Shown here: positions 59,001 to 64,000 of the stretch, piece after piece
Layout: each line of letters opens with the position of its first letter
How positions within the stretch are numbered: the stretch's first letter is position 1
Source: Liolophura sinensis
Lineage: Eukaryota; Mollusca; Polyplacophora; Chitonida; Chitonidae
NCBI RefSeq assembly: GCF_032854445.1
Contig: NC_088295.1
Location: 21,935,385-21,999,384, forward strand
Length of the DNA: 64,000 nt
Direction of reading: 5' to 3'
Notes under the pieces: generated by a model
What the model was told of the DNA's origin: nothing
Seen by the model: the letters and a program-made list of their open reading frames with translations, nothing else
Database searches by the model: none
Program-made: the position numbers and the translations under genes

Positions 59001-62000
59001 CCATAAAACTTACTTTTTGTCTTAAACTGAAGGTTTTGAATATGTACACGAACTAGTCTGAGCTGACACATATGGTCCAGCAATGTTATGATGAACACAA
59101 AGTTAGGAGGGGTGATGTATCTTAAAACGTACTGCTTGTATTGAACTCAGGTTTTACACACATGTAGAGCACAATATATCACAAGTTAAATCTTCCATCA
59201 TGGGTTTGTTGTTTGCATATTAAATACTGTAAATTACAAGTGTGTATTAGAATCGATGTTAAAGTAAATTTTAGAGGTGGTAGGCCACATCTATAAAAAG
59301 TGCTGTTGTTTTACATGTGTAAAGCCTAGTGACACAACGGGGATGTTCCATTGCTGATGCTCTGTGTGCATATTAATTACCATAAATTACCAAATTCAAG
59401 ACTTTATGTTTAGAGCTAAAGTTTGCATTCGTACGTCTGCTACAGGTGGACTCTTTCACTCTTTGGTAGCCTTGTTACCTAATCTCTGTTATGTCAAGCA
59501 TACATATTTTGATCTGGAATGTTCTGCAGATAGTTTGCTAGCCCTTAATGAATACATTGGTGGGATCAGATTCAGCTTACACTGGTCCAGTTGTGGCTTT
59601 GAGTCTGAACATTTTTCAGCATTAGTGTGGTTATTTCCCAGGGCTTGGTTTGGTTTGTTTTCTTTGTTCTTGAAACTGACAACTATCCTGTAACTCAAAT
59701 ATTTTGAGCATGGAACTTAACACAGATCATATAAGTGAATAGTATTGCTGAAAGCAGTGTAGATTGTCGTAGTTGTAGATATTGTTTGATGTTGTGGATG
59801 AAACGAAGGCGAATCTGTGGGATTTGGTGAAGTTGGGAAAGTTTTGTGAAATCATGTGGTCACCTGTTGTCTCCGCAGTGGTCTTGGAGCCGAACTGACA
59901 GGTTTTTGGGGGTGTCTCTGTGATGTTCTGTTAGTCTTATCTAACGAGCGTTCCTATCTTGCAGTGGTCTGGGACCCATGCAGTCAAGTGATGTTAGTGT
60001 TACCTGTGTTAGCTAATGACCTTTGCTGATTTCTCTCTCTCTCCAGTGGAGTGTGGCCCAGACTGTGCAGAGTGTCTGCCTGATGAGCCCAGTGTCTGTA
60101 GGACCTGCCATGATGAGAGGAAATCTGTGGAGGCAGGGCGATGTGTGGACAGCTGTTCTCCGGGGTTCTATCTACAGGACCAGATTTGTAGTCGTGAGTC
60201 AACACTATCTTACCTACCAGTTCCTGTAATAACTCCTTTGTCTTAAATCATGTCAATACATATAATATTGTTACATCAAACATCACACAAATGCATAAAT
60301 GTATTTACTCCTTGGAGTGAAACCTTATTGATTTTTGCCATTCGTTGACAAATCATTGCTTTTTTTTTCTTTATTGTTTTTGTACATATTAATTATGGTT
60401 AGACACAATACTGGTATTATATTTTTTAAGTCATTGATTTTGGTGTTTTTGTATACTTTGCTGTGCAGCCTGTGATGAAAGTTGTGAGACCTGCTCTGGA
60501 CCAGGCCCGTACCACTGTTGTCCAGTGTCCCCCAGGCATGCTGAAAGAGGAGGGCAGATGTCTCCCCCACTGCAGCATCGGTCACTTCCTACAGAATGCA
60601 CAGTGCATTGGTCAGTACACTGTATTTTGTATCTTTCTTATTTTTTTCTAAGTTTGCTTCACCTGCCAAAAAATAATAATACCTCACTAGACAACTATAA
60701 GTCCAAGAGTAGTTTATTTTGGGTGTTCCCTATAGAAATAAAATCTGAAGGATTCTGCCAAAAAAATAGAGTTTTTAGAAAACTTCACACAATTTTCCAG
60801 TGTCTGTATTTTAAAAGAGAACTAACTTCACGTCAAACGAAATGCAAGTCATGAGATCATAAAATATGAAGGGTGACATTATTACTGCTATTATATATTG
60901 TTATGTGATATTATGTGGCATCACATGAAAGTTTTTTTTCTGTGTCTAGCTTGTGACGGCAGTTGTTCCTCATGCTCTGGACCTGGCAGGGACCAGTGTT
61001 TGTCCTGTGTCCAGCCTGGTAAGGTGGTCAGTAGAGGGCAGTGTGTGGAACAGTGTGGTCACCAGTCCTTCCTTAGCAACGGCATCTGTCATGGTATGGT
61101 CAGAATGGATACATTTATGTATTTATACGTACAAGTCCTTTTATACCTTTCACCTGAAACAAGCCCATGATTAATGATCTCTCTTATTTGTATTTCATTT
61201 TATAGGCTTTATTGTTACTTGATAAGTGGCATATTTTTTCATGTTTAAGAATTCCATTTCTCAGTAAACATGTTTCTGTGGCGCCATAGAGAGAGAGTTG
61301 TGATACTGAAACTTGTGAGTATATTGTTATTGTAGTTTGCCCTGGTGAGTGTGAACGGTGTCTTCCTGACAGTCCCCAGTGTGAGACCTGTTCTCAGGAG
61401 GCACTGTTTTACAAAGGTCGATGTCTGACCACCTGTCCTGTAGGATTTTATTCAGACTCACAATCTGCGTGCAGAGGTTAGATTTTTGACCATACTACTT
61501 CATAATGTTAAAAGCTCTTTGTCACGAAAATACTTTAGATTTTACTTTGACTTTGTATAATATAACATTTCATGCATTATGTTTACTAAGCAGTTTATCC
61601 CAGAATATCTGTGCACCCATAACAAAACTATAAAAATTGTACACCACTGTTATTTTTTTATTGTTTAGAGATGAAACTAGGATTATGTTGAAGCCTTACA
61701 AACAAATAGAGAAAGTGTATGGTTTCATGAATAACAAATTTATGATGGCTGCAGTTGCATAGTATCTACATTTTAATTAAAGTAAACTTATTATATTATT
61801 GAGCTGTTACATGTAGAATTATGTTTTCTTCTGATATGTGATGTTATTTGTGACATTTGTACCTTGTTATTCAGCCTGCCACCCCAGCTGTGATGGGTGC
61901 AAAGGAGGTGGAGACTCTAACTGTACCTCATGTCATGGTGGGGCAAGACTAAGTGGGGGTCGTTGCAGGATGCCCTGTCCCCCTGGCCAGTACCTGCGCA

Positions 62001-63705
62001 TGGACGGCAACTGTAGACGTGAGTTTATGAATAGCAAGAATTGTCCAGTCATTACATTAAAAGCATTTACCAAAGTGGAAATTTGGTAAACTGTTTAAGA
62101 AAAACTCGTATTATTAATATAAAGTTTGCTTTTTATTTCTCTGAGCTAAGTTTCTTTGGAAATAACATAGAGTTACTGATGAACTGTTTTGTTGCAGAGA
62201 AAACTTGTACTTTGTTTAGTCCTCAACACATTACTTCAGCTTTGCAAATGGAAGAAAGTTTTGTGCCATGAGATGTTCTGACTCTACATGTATACTTGTA
62301 GTAGCAGAGTTTTTAGAAGATCTACCTTAGCAGACTGTATAACTGGTATTTAGTTGTGGTGTAAGAGTTCCACCTGTCAGGATGTTCTCTATAAACAGTG
62401 CAGAAAGACAAAAGGGCCATGTTTATTATCAGACCACGATAAAAGATAGAGCGTGGATATCATCGAGAATTAACCAGTAATTCAATACTGTTAATACCAG
62501 CTGGTGGGATTTTTGGTAAGGCTGATAACTGGCTGGGGTTTGGAGGAGGCCTCACACATGTGGCTCTCTTTACTTTTGTCACAAATGTGTCAGTTGGATT
62601 CATTTCCTGGAATGTCATCATGTAACTGAACAATTCTCAAGGCTTCTATTCTTGGCTTGCATCAGCTCTTAGCCCAATGTAGAATAGCCAGAAATGAGGC
62701 ACTACCAGTATTTATCTGGATTCCCAGCACGTGTTGAGTTCTTCATCGTTATACCTTCATCACTGGGTTCTAATAATGATAGAAATAATGTAAGAAATAC
62801 TCACCTTTTTATCACGCACATAAGATTTGGACCAAGGCTGATGTGACTGTTATTTACCATATACATGTACACTCAAGTCATTTTCATAAGCAGTTGGCAC
62901 ATACTTTGTGGTCTTTTGTTTATGTACATATCCATCTGTGTAACTATGCTGATCTCCTTTTACAGGTAAGTTTTATGAAATTATGAATCTTTTAGTACAA
63001 CTTTATGAAAGCATTTAAAGATTATAACATTGTTATAAACATTGTATTTGTTATACATGGAGGTCACTGAACAGAAGAAGAGATATTGCATTGCTACTGT
63101 ATTTAACCAAACTCTCATAACCCTGCCTTTTCATATATCTCGTTATCTAGGCTGTGTCCCTGGCTGTCGGTACTGTCATGTGGACCCCCTGACGGAGGGC
63201 AGACGCGTTGCATGATGTGTACAGAGCGTCATCAGGTGCCTGTGGGGCCAGTGTGTAAGGATGAGTGTGGTCCAGGACGCTACTTGGATCATAACATTTG
63301 CCAAGGTGGGTCTGAAAGGAATAAAATATATGGGCAATTGCAAAATGACCTCGATATTGATTATTGAAACAGATAGTCAAACAGTTTCTTGTCATGAACC
63401 TTTAATAAGTTTGATACGAGGGAAGTTTACCTTTATATTTATTTCTGTCATAATATATGCCTTGTATTTTATGGCCCAGTCTTGACGCTTCATCACCTGG
63501 GATATAGGATGTACCTGTATTCTGTATCTCCAATGACGCTGATATATATACTTGTCTGTTTCAGACTGTGGTAAAGGCTGTGAGGTGTGTGAGGGACCAG
63601 CTGTGTGCCTGCGCTGTGAACCACCTTATGTGCTCCACAACACTCAGTGTGTCCAAACTTGTATGCAGGGTCAGTTTATCAGCCTTGAGGAAGGAATGTG
63701 TCAGG
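28984..63705 (+). CDS. FRAS1: FRAS1-like extracellular matrix protein, N-terminal part, partial at both ends
   Basis: Eighteen exons encode six von Willebrand type C domains followed by seven furin-like cysteine repeats. VWC domains then furin repeats is the N-terminal plan of FRAS1, a large secreted/basement-membrane protein of epithelial adhesion; CSPG and Calx-beta repeats should follow beyond the window. VWC1 matches the FRAS1 N-terminus closely (W[RK]P[ED] ... C, then KGE.L.I.ANQCCP.C). The VWC part has two or three exons per domain. The furin part has one exon per repeat, all phase 1-1. Exons, in order: 28984-29015, 36846-36953, 39493-39582, 42237-42398, 47554-47687, 49991-50074, 50498-50599, 50818-50875, 56597-56730, 57330-57416, 58610-58757, 60047-60193, 60469-60610, 60950-61093, 61336-61476, 61875-62018, 63151-63305, 63565-63705. 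Calling the first visible exon number 2, exons 5, 14 and 18 have lengths that break phase. BMPER or kielin-like proteins have VWC domains but not these furin repeats. Confidence 0.92.
29229..29340 (+). mobile_element. SINE family 1, 3' half
   Basis: GGTTTCCCCCGGTTTCTTCC, CACCATAATGCTGACTGTTG and GTAAAACACCAGTCAGATAA are in family order. Confidence 0.75.
31881..32498. mobile_element. Nested palindromic DNA element (about 110-bp inverted ends)
   Basis: The left end TTAGCTCCCAGTACCTGGTT ... TTCGATATTCAAAGCTGAAT ... CTGGGAGCTAACTTC ... TTTATTGTA matches the reverse complement of 32393-32498 over about 110 bp. Each end is itself a palindrome (TTAGCTCCCAG ... CTGGGAGCTAA around GATATTCAAAGCTGAATATC). 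The interior holds two direct copies of CACCTGATGGTACC ... CAGGGAGCTGGGTCTGTACA (32022 and 32180 regions). Extra AGCTCCCAGTTCCC units lie just outside at 31841-31866. No ORF of note. Confidence 0.75.
36285..36385 (+). mobile_element. SINE family 1, 3' half
   Basis: CAGTTTCCTCCCACTATAAT, TCTGGCCGATGTCATATAAG, GAAATATTCTTGAGTACAGC then AATAAATAAATA. Confidence 0.8.
36846..36953 (+). CDS. FRAS1-like exon 3 (VWC1 core)
   Basis: 108 nt, phase 0; encodes NRSVWRPEPCTECSCFD, then LCQPVQCSNPGCNFHK. Acceptor TTTCAG, donor GTTGGT. Confidence 0.93.
37175..37610. repeat. About 168-bp tandem repeat, 2.5 units, in FRAS1-like intron 3
   Basis: GGGCTATATCTCCAATTGTT (37178), AGGCTATAAATTCAACTGTT (37346) and GGGCTATAACTCCAACTGTC (37515) start successive units. 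Each also has AGAGTTTTAATTTT, ATGACRATGTGT and CATGGTAACCAC-like blocks. Confidence 0.8.
39493..39582 (+). CDS. FRAS1-like exon 4 (end of VWC1, start of VWC2)
   Basis: 90 nt, phase 0; encodes GEYLHIPANQCCPQCAG, then LASCQYRGQTVL. ANQCCPxC is the signature ending of FRAS1 VWC1. Confidence 0.93.
39741..40060. mobile_element. Decayed hAT-like fragment
   Basis: CAGGGTTCACATGGGGTCTG and nearby CTTGAAAAATTGTCC / GAAAAGTGCTTGAAT words resemble the ends of the element at 18274-19085. The right end is not resolved. Confidence 0.4.
40228..40560 (+). mobile_element. SINE family 2, near full length
   Basis: Head TTGGTGGCCTAATGGTTAGA (A-box-like), GAATCAAACCC (B-box-like), body with CACTGAGAGGTTAG, 3' part TTGGGCATGATACTTCAGTG, ACAAGAAGACACAGTATATA and GACTGAAAAATTGTTAAGCA. 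In FRAS1-like intron 4. Confidence 0.75.
42237..42398 (+). CDS. FRAS1-like exon 5 (VWC2 core), frame disrupted
   Basis: Opens HNTEWSPEPCVDCYCDDG and TCSNVTCSNGP in phase 0, then meets TAA at 42333-42335. Downstream in another frame the expected LPGQCCPTCVPDG appears and runs to a GTGAGT donor in phase 1, which fits the next exon. The exon is 162 nt where phase requires one more than a multiple of three, so the net defect is -1 or +2 between about 42325 and 42360. Boundaries are supported by good splice sites. Confidence 0.8.
42840..42995 (+). mobile_element. Degenerate SINE family 2-like tail
   Basis: GAATGAAAAATTCTAGAGTG and TTTAAGCACCAAATAAAATA resemble the family 2 3' end. Confidence 0.35.
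43812..44093 (-). mobile_element. SINE family 1, full length, minus strand
   Basis: Plus-strand reading starts with the tail side, TTTATGTATTTGATTGGTGT, then CTCAAGAATATTTCACTTAA, CAGCATTATGGTGGGTGGAA, and ends in the tRNA-like head AACCAACTGAGCCAAGCAG with a long C run. Flanks GGCTGCATATA (43801-43811) and GGCTACATATA (44094-44104) form an 11-bp target duplication with one mismatch. Confidence 0.9.
44490..44592 (+). mobile_element. Degenerate SINE family 1 3' half
   Basis: TTCTCTGGTTTCCTCCACCA, CTTGAGCATGGTTACTAAAG and GTTAAATAAATAAATA in family order, heavily diverged. Confidence 0.5.
44593..47553 (+). other. Rest of FRAS1-like intron 5
   Basis: Non-coding AT-rich sequence. Short open frames on both strands show no domain. 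No further gene seen. Confidence 0.5.
47554..47687 (+). CDS. FRAS1-like exon 6 (VWC3 core)
   Basis: 134 nt, entered in phase 1; encodes SCVWNGENYPDGGEWEPLPC, TKCVCRDGQAACYPIQC and PPLRCTQ. Donor CAG|GTGAGT, the first of a duplicated series. Confidence 0.92.
47590..48310 (+). repeat. 98-bp tandem repeat derived from the 3' part and donor of FRAS1-like exon 6
   Basis: CTCAGRTGTACASAG recurs at 47673 (the real exon end), 47771, 47873, 47971, 48069, 48167 and a deleted copy near 48263, mostly 98 bp apart. Units carry decayed versions of the exon text (GAGTGGGAACCATTACCCTG for GAGTGGGAACCTTTGCCATG; GTCAGTCCTCCTGATACCCT for GTCAGGCCGCCTGTTACCCT). The first extra copy keeps an ideal donor AG|GTAAGT at 47785/47786; in later copies it reads CAGATG and is dead. 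Confidence 0.93.
49935..49979 (+). mobile_element. SINE family 1 tail directly before FRAS1-like exon 7
   Basis: TTATTGAGTACGACATAAAA, CACCAATCAAATAAATATT ends 11 nt before the AG of the next exon. A weaker tail lies at 49801-49836 (ATTGAGTATGGGGTTAAACA). Confidence 0.8.
49991..50074 (+). CDS. FRAS1-like exon 7 (end of VWC3, start of VWC4)
   Basis: 84 nt, phase 0; encodes GLRPERLPGSCCPVCTG, then VPCQEQAVTHK. Its acceptor region (ATTGTGACTGTAG) has a poor pyrimidine tract because a SINE tail occupies the place. Confidence 0.9.
50498..50599 (+). CDS. FRAS1-like exon 8 (VWC4 core)
   Basis: 102 nt, phase 0; encodes DGSQWEPEPCRVCTCLSGD, then HCHSLTCKQ. Acceptor TTAACAG, donor GTAAGC. Confidence 0.93.
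50818..50875 (+). CDS. FRAS1-like exon 9 (end of VWC4)
   Basis: 58 nt, phase 0 in, phase 1 out; encodes NEIKVRRASQCCEECVPDE. Donor GTAAGC. Confidence 0.92.
50876..56040 (+). other. FRAS1-like intron 9, main part
   Basis: 5.2 kb, AT-rich, no gene supported. Between about 52390 and 52700 a diverged repeat of about 125 bp is seen (TTAGTCTAAGGTGTGTTATG near 52431; CTAGTCTAAGGTGTGGCATG near 52556; TACATGGATTGAAG words). Between 52910 and 53230 CATGTAGAGCTACAATTTCT-like words occur three times. Long T runs occur throughout. Confidence 0.5.
56041..56650 (+). repeat. About 95-bp tandem repeat derived from the acceptor and start of FRAS1-like exon 10
   Basis: TGTCCACAGATCCTTG-type acceptors recur at 56111, 56206, 56301, 56396, 56493 (CCGCAG) and 56589 (the real one), spaced 95-97 bp. 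Extra copies carry GATGAACAGCCACTGTGCTA then AGTGG; loss of one base relative to the exon (GCTACAGTGG) creates an in-frame TAA, and none has a donor. A partial copy at about 56050 keeps GCTACAGTGGTGACC. Confidence 0.95.
56597..56730 (+). CDS. FRAS1-like exon 10 (VWC5 core)
   Basis: 134 nt, phase 1 in, phase 0 out; encodes PCRDEQPLRYSGDLWNVSSC, DYCGCNQGRVSCHTARC and DHVHCQQ. Donor CAG|GTGAGG. It is the only unit of the local array that stays open and has a donor. Confidence 0.92.
57063..57168 (+). mobile_element. Degenerate SINE family 1 3' half
   Basis: TCTGGTTTCCTCTCAGTGTA, GAACTGGCAGTCATCACAGA and GGAATCAGATAAATAAATA follow the family order. Confidence 0.5.
57330..57416 (+). CDS. FRAS1-like exon 11 (end of VWC5, start of VWC6)
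   Basis: 87 nt, phase 0; encodes NERLVQVEGKCCPECWHP, then LLCKFDNIVYQ. Confidence 0.92.
58610..58757 (+). CDS. FRAS1-like exon 12 (VWC6)
   Basis: 148 nt, phase 0 in, phase 1 out; encodes SGDTWHPDPCTVCNCVSGES, SACAPGMVPVRVGEECCGQC. Last VWC before the furin-like repeats. Confidence 0.93.
59871..60060 (+). repeat. Diverged tandem repeat of the FRAS1-like exon 13 acceptor
   Basis: CTCCGCAG|TGGTCTTGGAGCC (break at 59878/59879), TCTTGCAG|TGGTCTGGGACCC (59964/59965) and CTCTCCAG|TGGAGTGTGGCCC (60046/60047, the real acceptor) are 86 and 82 bp apart, with related text between (GATGTTCTGTTAGTCTTATC; GATGTTAGTGTTACCTGTGT). All three have AG and some pyrimidine tract. Confidence 0.65.
60047..60193 (+). 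CDS. FRAS1-like exon 13 (furin-like repeat 1)
   Basis: 147 nt, phase 1-1; encodes ECGPDCAECLPDEPSVCRTC ... GRCVDSCSPGFYLQDQIC. Cys spacing C-x3-C-x2-C-x7-C-x2-C is furin-like. Confidence 0.93.
60469..60610 (+). CDS. FRAS1-like exon 14 (furin-like repeat 2), frame disrupted
   Basis: Starts CDESCETCSGPGPYHC in phase 1. The second half (QCPPGMLKEEGRCLPHCSIG ... QNAQCI) continues in a different frame. The exon is 142 nt where phase 1-1 requires a multiple of three, so the net change is +1 or -2 near 60518-60528 (CACTGTTGTCCAGTG). Confidence 0.85.
60950..61093 (+). CDS. FRAS1-like exon 15 (furin-like repeat 3)
   Basis: 144 nt, phase 1-1; encodes CDGSCSSCSGPGRDQCLSCV ... GQCVEQCGHQSFLSNGIC. Confidence 0.93.
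61336..61476 (+). CDS. FRAS1-like exon 16 (furin-like repeat 4)
   Basis: 141 nt, phase 1-1; encodes CPGECERCLPDSPQCETCSQ ... GRCLTTCPVGFYSDSQSAC. Confidence 0.93.
61875..62018 (+). CDS. FRAS1-like exon 17 (furin-like repeat 5)
   Basis: 144 nt, phase 1-1; encodes CHPSCDGCKGGGDSNCTSCH ... GRCRMPCPPGQYLRMDGNC. Confidence 0.93.
62019..63150 (+). other. FRAS1-like intron 17
   Basis: 1.1 kb AT-rich intron; nothing recognisable inside. Confidence 0.6.
63151..63305 (+). CDS. FRAS1-like exon 18 (furin-like repeat 6), frame disrupted
   Basis: Opens CVPGCRYCH in phase 1, then would read to TGA at 63213-63215. A second frame gives CGPPDGGQTRCMMCTERHQV ... DECGPGRYLDHNIC up to the donor GTGGGT. The exon is 155 nt instead of a multiple of three, a net -1 or +2 near 63175-63185 (TGTCATGTGGACC). 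Confidence 0.85.
63565..63705 (+). CDS. FRAS1-like exon 19 (furin-like repeat 7)
   Basis: 141 nt, phase 1-1; encodes CGKGCEVCEGPAVCLRCEPP ... TQCVQTCMQGQFISLEEGMC. Donor GTAAGT. The gene continues beyond the window. Confidence 0.93.
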
Positions 63706-63793
63706 GTAAGTGAGAAGAGCTGGGCAAGTTGGGAACAGTCTAACACAAATGTGGTAAGCAAAAGATCATTGTAATGTGAAGAGGAAACTTAAC

Positions 63794-64000
63794 AGTGAAA
63801 TCCCTGAACATGAAGCATTCTATAGGAGAAAAGGAATCGTGGTGAAACATTTGTAGTGAAATTCTCTGAACATGAAACATTCTGTAGGAGAAAAGGAATC
63901 GTGGTGAAACATTTGTAGTGAAATTCTCTGAACATGAAACATTCTATAGGAATAAAGGAATCTTGGTGAAACATTTATAGTGAAATTCACTGAACATGAA
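63794..64000. repeat. 62-bp tandem repeat running off the right edge
   Basis: AGTGAAATTCTCTGAACATG starts units at 63794, 63855, 63917 and 63979. Each also has GGTGAAACATTTGT. At least 3.3 units, in the intron after exon 19. Confidence 0.95.

Overview
This window is eukaryotic genomic DNA, AT-rich, with long introns, GT-AG splice sites, AATAAA polyadenylation signals and many short transposon remnants. An invertebrate bilaterian fits best, probably a spiralian such as a mollusc or brachiopod. That call rests on the compact metazoan MAT gene structure, a FRAS1-type matrix gene, and an abundant tRNA-headed SINE ending in AATAAATAAATA. The species cannot be named from sequence alone.

Layout. 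(1) 1-5934: S-adenosylmethionine synthetase (methionine adenosyltransferase, MAT) copy A on the + strand, exons 2-8; exon 1 lies off the left edge. (2) 5935-10035: 3'UTR of copy A, then a spacer with weak candidate exons of unknown function, then a promoter-like segment with an E-box and an inverted CCAAT box. (3) 10036-22078: MAT copy B on the + strand, all eight exons, 391 codons, with exon lengths identical to copy A. Its introns hold a THAP-coding inverted-repeat element, a SINE, a pogo-like element with TA flanks, a second SINE family and a hAT-like element with a zinc-finger remnant. (4) 22079-28983: spacer with a full SINE and a large 42-bp minisatellite. (5) 28984-63705, running off the right edge: a FRAS1-like extracellular matrix gene on the + strand. 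Eighteen exons are visible, encoding six VWC domains followed by seven one-exon furin-like cysteine repeats. The signal-peptide exon was not found and the CSPG/Calx-beta part must lie beyond the window.

The two MAT genes would make the methyl donor SAM in the cytosol. Copy A keeps both family signatures. Copy B is changed mainly in exon 4, which encodes the active-site gating loop. The FRAS1-like gene is an unrelated neighbour.

Most unusual observation: at five separate exon edges (MAT-B exons 2 and 6; FRAS1-like exons 6, 10 and 13) the splice junction, with part of the exon and part of the intron, has been tandemly duplicated. Units are 51, 105, 98, about 95 and about 84 bp, and some extra splice sites are intact. 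In MAT-B exon 6 the unit is exactly 35 codons and stays open, so alternative donor use would add multiples of 35 residues. The FRAS1-like gene also has three exons whose length breaks the reading phase, either from assembly error or from decay.
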